Source: JABDAD01 sp964409695 (GTDB lineage: Bacteria; Pseudomonadota; Alphaproteobacteria; Rickettsiales; Rickettsiaceae). From it: 7,476 bases of DNA. This document shows positions 5,677-7,476 of the stretch, in pieces. The DNA lies in contig CAYPDX010000055.1 in the NCBI GenBank assembly GCA_964409695.1, positions 1 to 7,476 of the forward strand, read 5' to 3'. Below the pieces are notes generated by a model. That model saw nothing but the letters and a program-made list of their open reading frames with translations. It made no database searches and was not told the origin of the DNA. The position numbers were made by a program, and so were the translations under genes. Positions within the stretch are counted from its first letter, which is position 1. Each line of letters opens with the position of its first letter.

Positions 5677-5693
5677 TTAAATTTGCTTATAAT
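5646..5693 (+). promoter_or_regulatory. Candidate promoter region of the rfbC-pgi pair
   Basis: TTGACC (5646-5651) is followed after 17 nt by TAAAAA (5669-5674). Separately, a perfect TATAAT lies at 5688-5693, 16 nt before the rfbC ATG, but with no good -35 at the right distance. Either could start the transcript; the second would leave a very short leader. Confidence 0.35.
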
Positions 5694-5709
5694 AATTTAA
5701 CGGTAAAAT

Positions 5710-6246
5710 ATGCAAAAAATTGCAACAGGAATTGAAGGATTATATATTATTCAATTAGAGATTTTTTCTGATAATCGTGGATTTTTTGTTGAAAGATATA
5801 ATAGAGAAAAATTTGAAAATCTGGGAATAAAGGAAGATTTTGTTCAAGATAATCATTCAATGTCTTATCAACATGTACTTAGGGGATTGCACGCTCAAGT
5901 GGGACAGGGAAAACTCGTTGGGGCCATTAACGGAACAATTTATGATGTAGCGGTAGATATTAGAGAGGGGTCGAAAACATTTAGGAAAGCATTCGGTATA
6001 GAATTATCTGATAAAAATGGAAAATTACTATGGATACCAGATGGTTTTTTACATGGTTTTCAGGTAATCTCAGAGACTGCAAATGTCTTATATAAAGTTA
6101 CAAGCCTGTATAATCCAAAAACTCAATTTGCTGTATGCTTCAATGATCCTGATATTCAAATAGATTGGCCAAATAGAGAAAACGCTATATTAAATGAAAG
6201 AGATACAAATTTACCGACCTTAAAAGAGATTAATATTCAAAAGTGA
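5710..6246 (+). CDS. rfbC: dTDP-4-dehydrorhamnose 3,5-epimerase (RmlC/RfbC)
   Basis: RmlC epimerises C3 and C5 of dTDP-4-keto-6-deoxyglucose, the third step to dTDP-L-rhamnose, a precursor of surface polysaccharide; it is a cytoplasmic cupin dimer. The 178 residues match the family length (about 180). Seen in order: DNRGFFVE (21-28, substrate Arg23), FVQDNHSMS (44-52), LRGLH with the catalytic base H61, GKLV (68-70, substrate Lys), YDVAVDIREGS (78-88), WIPDGFLHGF (108-117, H115), YKVTSLYNP (128-136, which should include the catalytic tyrosine), and D165, likely partner of the catalytic His. One deviation: the residue after H61 is Ala, where the family usually has an aromatic residue (LHYQ/LHFQ). 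No rmlA, rmlB or rmlD lies in the window. Its TGA overlaps the GTG start of the next gene by 4 nt, so the two are probably translationally coupled. Confidence 0.92.
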   Translation: MQKIATGIEGLYIIQLEIFSDNRGFFVERYNREKFENLGIKEDFVQDNHSMSYQHVLRGLHAQVGQGKLVGAINGTIYDVAVDIREGSKTFRKAFGIELSDKNGKLLWIPDGFLHGFQVISETANVLYKVTSLYNPKTQFAVCFNDPDIQIDWPNRENAILNERDTNLPTLKEINIQK

Positions 6247-7265
6247 AAAATCAAATTTTTGTAATTTCAAAAAATGAAGAAGAAAAACTTCTTTCGATAG
6301 AAAGAAATGATAATATAGAGAATATTGTGCTTGTTGGCCTTGGCGCATCAGTGCTTAATACCCGCGCAATAATGCCTTGCGTTGCTTTGAAGAAAAAAAT
6401 TATTTGCATAGACTCAATTGATAGTGAACAGATTGATAATCTAATATCACGCCTTACACCACAAAACACCCTAATAGTAGCTATAAGTAAATCTGGAAAT
6501 ACAGACGAAACCATACTTATTTTGAAATATATATTGTCAGGAATTCTTAAAAATTGCACAAGTTATCTTGTATCAGAAAATAAGGATTCACCCTTTGTTA
6601 AACAAGGATTCAACCTGACTGAGAATGCAATATTTTATAAATATGAATCATCACCAAGTGGGAGATTCTCAGTCTTATTAAGCGCAAGTATGTTGCCATT
6701 ACATTTAGCTGGTGCAGATATTGCTCCTATAGCCAGTGATGCAAGAAACTTCTCTGATGAAAATAATGCGATAGATTTTGCCGAAAACTTGCTAAAGTCA
6801 TATAAGTTAAATAGAAATATATTCGTTATATCAGTTTATGATAATAAATTGCTAGGTTTTGCAGAGTGGGTTAGGCAAATTGTTGCTGAATCATTAGGAA
6901 AAAATGGATTCGGTCCTACAACTTTAATATCTCGCGGGACAATAGACGAACATAGTCAGTTACAACTTTATCTTGATGGGCCAGACGATAAGACCTACTA
7001 CATGCTGCCTTTTCTAAATCTTAGAATCAGTAATTCTGAGGCTGATAATTTATTGAAAGAATCGATGCAGAATCACTTGTATGGGTTTAACAAATCAATA
7101 AATGAGGCAGGAAAACCTTGTATTTTAGAAGAAGATTTTGGAGTGAATACTATATGTAAATGGCTTGTTGCTATTCAGCATTTGGCATTTACTCAAAATA
7201 TAAACCCTTTCTCTCAGCCAGCCGTTGATAAAGCAAAATCCTTTTTCGTAAAGATCAAAAATTAA
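6243..7265 (+). CDS. pgi: Short glucose-6-phosphate isomerase (PGI superfamily)
   Basis: PGI interconverts glucose-6-phosphate and fructose-6-phosphate, linking glycolysis or gluconeogenesis to sugar-nucleotide synthesis. The start is GTG 6243, overlapping the rfbC stop (GTGA). Family motifs in order: VGLGASVL (31-38), the phosphate-binding SKSGNTDET (82-90), PSGRFSVLLSASMLPLHLAG (138-157), and WVRQIVAESLGKNG (209-222) with E216, the expected catalytic base. Next comes DEHSQ with H237, the ring-opening histidine, and the C-terminal NPFSQPAVDKAK with K332 as the expected catalytic Lys. So the two SIS domains and all key residues are present, yet it has 340 residues, against about 445-550 for most bacterial PGIs. 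The N-terminal cap and peripheral loops are reduced. Pairing with rfbC suggests a role in making hexose phosphate for polysaccharide, an inference. No clear terminator follows. Confidence 0.82.
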   Translation: MKNQIFVISKNEEEKLLSIERNDNIENIVLVGLGASVLNTRAIMPCVALKKKIICIDSIDSEQIDNLISRLTPQNTLIVAISKSGNTDETILILKYILSGILKNCTSYLVSENKDSPFVKQGFNLTENAIFYKYESSPSGRFSVLLSASMLPLHLAGADIAPIASDARNFSDENNAIDFAENLLKSYKLNRNIFVISVYDNKLLGFAEWVRQIVAESLGKNGFGPTTLISRGTIDEHSQLQLYLDGPDDKTYYMLPFLNLRISNSEADNLLKESMQNHLYGFNKSINEAGKPCILEEDFGVNTICKWLVAIQHLAFTQNINPFSQPAVDKAKSFFVKIKN

Positions 7266-7370
7266 CAAACCAGCCTTAAGAGCGTTAGCGACTCATCGTA
7301 ACCATATTGCCTTTGACATCTCGTTGTGATAAATACAAACAATATTATTCTTCAACTATAATATTTAACC

Positions 7371-7399
7371 TTGCCACAATGTCACAAATATAGTATAAG
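7371..7399 (+). promoter_or_regulatory. Promoter of tRNA-Asp
   Basis: TTGCCA (7371-7376), a 17-nt spacer and TATAAG (7394-7399) match the sigma-70 consensus at 5 of 6 positions each. Transcription would begin near 7406, about 14 nt before the mature tRNA. Between the pgi stop and this promoter I see only a weak hairpin at 7280-7294 and a lone TTGACA at 7313-7318. Confidence 0.65.
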
Positions 7400-7419
7400 A
7401 CTTTTACGAGTTTACCTAA

Positions 7420-7476
7420 GGGGGTGTAGCTCAGTTGGTTAGAGCGCCTGCCTGTCACGCAGGAGGTCGCGGGTTC
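7420..7476 (+). tRNA. tRNA-Asp (anticodon GUC), 3' end beyond the window
   Basis: The acceptor strand GGGGGTG (7420-7426) is followed by TA and a standard D arm (GCTCAGTTGGTTAGAGC). The anticodon stem CCTGC/GCAGG (7447-7451/7459-7463) encloses loop CTGTCAC with anticodon GTC at 7454-7456. The window ends in the T arm after GGGTTC. The sequence closely resembles alphaproteobacterial tRNA-Asp. Confidence 0.95.

Noticed and set aside
6251..6559. Minus-strand ORF inside the PGI gene
   Set aside because: Antisense to conserved PGI motifs; no supporting signals.

Overview
The window is AT-rich (most of it clearly above 65% A+T by eye) and looks like a chromosomal segment of an alphaproteobacterium, most likely a Rickettsiales-like intracellular or host-associated bacterium. 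The reasons are the low GC, the alphaproteobacterial style of the two tRNA genes (the complete one encodes its CCA end), the housekeeping gene types, and an accessory stretch of lineage-specific, repeat-bearing and decaying genes. This placement is an inference; no marker in the window settles the genus.

Layout. 1-937: the 3' two thirds of dapE (lysine/diaminopimelate pathway), a weak terminator, an inverted repeat and a complete tRNA-Leu(UAG). 972-2294: tig (trigger factor), only 34 nt after the tRNA. 2295-2510: a non-coding gap with a 35-nt island of about 71% GC behind a TATAAT box, a candidate structured RNA or repeat. 2511-3116: a beta-class carbonic anhydrase with all zinc ligands. 3117-5709: an accessory region. 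It holds a minus-strand acidic protein with near-perfect 114-bp tandem repeats, its own promoter and its own terminator; a plus-strand orphan gene of 189 codons whose reading frame extends upstream through one TAA into a signal-peptide-like start; and a minus-strand gene relic spread over two frames. One frame switch in the relic sits on a slippery heptamer followed by a stem-loop. 5710-7265: rfbC (rmlC) and a short glucose-6-phosphate isomerase overlapping by 4 nt, a translationally coupled sugar-metabolism pair. 7371-7476: a good promoter and the first three quarters of tRNA-Asp(GUC), cut by the window edge.

How it fits together. The flanking genes are ordinary core functions: cell-wall precursor synthesis, protein folding, CO2/bicarbonate exchange, and hexose phosphate and dTDP-rhamnose metabolism for surface polysaccharide. 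The centre (about 3.1-5.7 kb) is a small block of genes I do not recognise. The acidic tandem-repeat protein resembles in general style, not by detectable homology, the tandem-repeat effectors of Anaplasmataceae; its two neighbours look partly or wholly degraded. The most unusual signals are the repeat protein, the broken reading frames with a possible programmed -1 frameshift site, and the GC-rich intergenic island.
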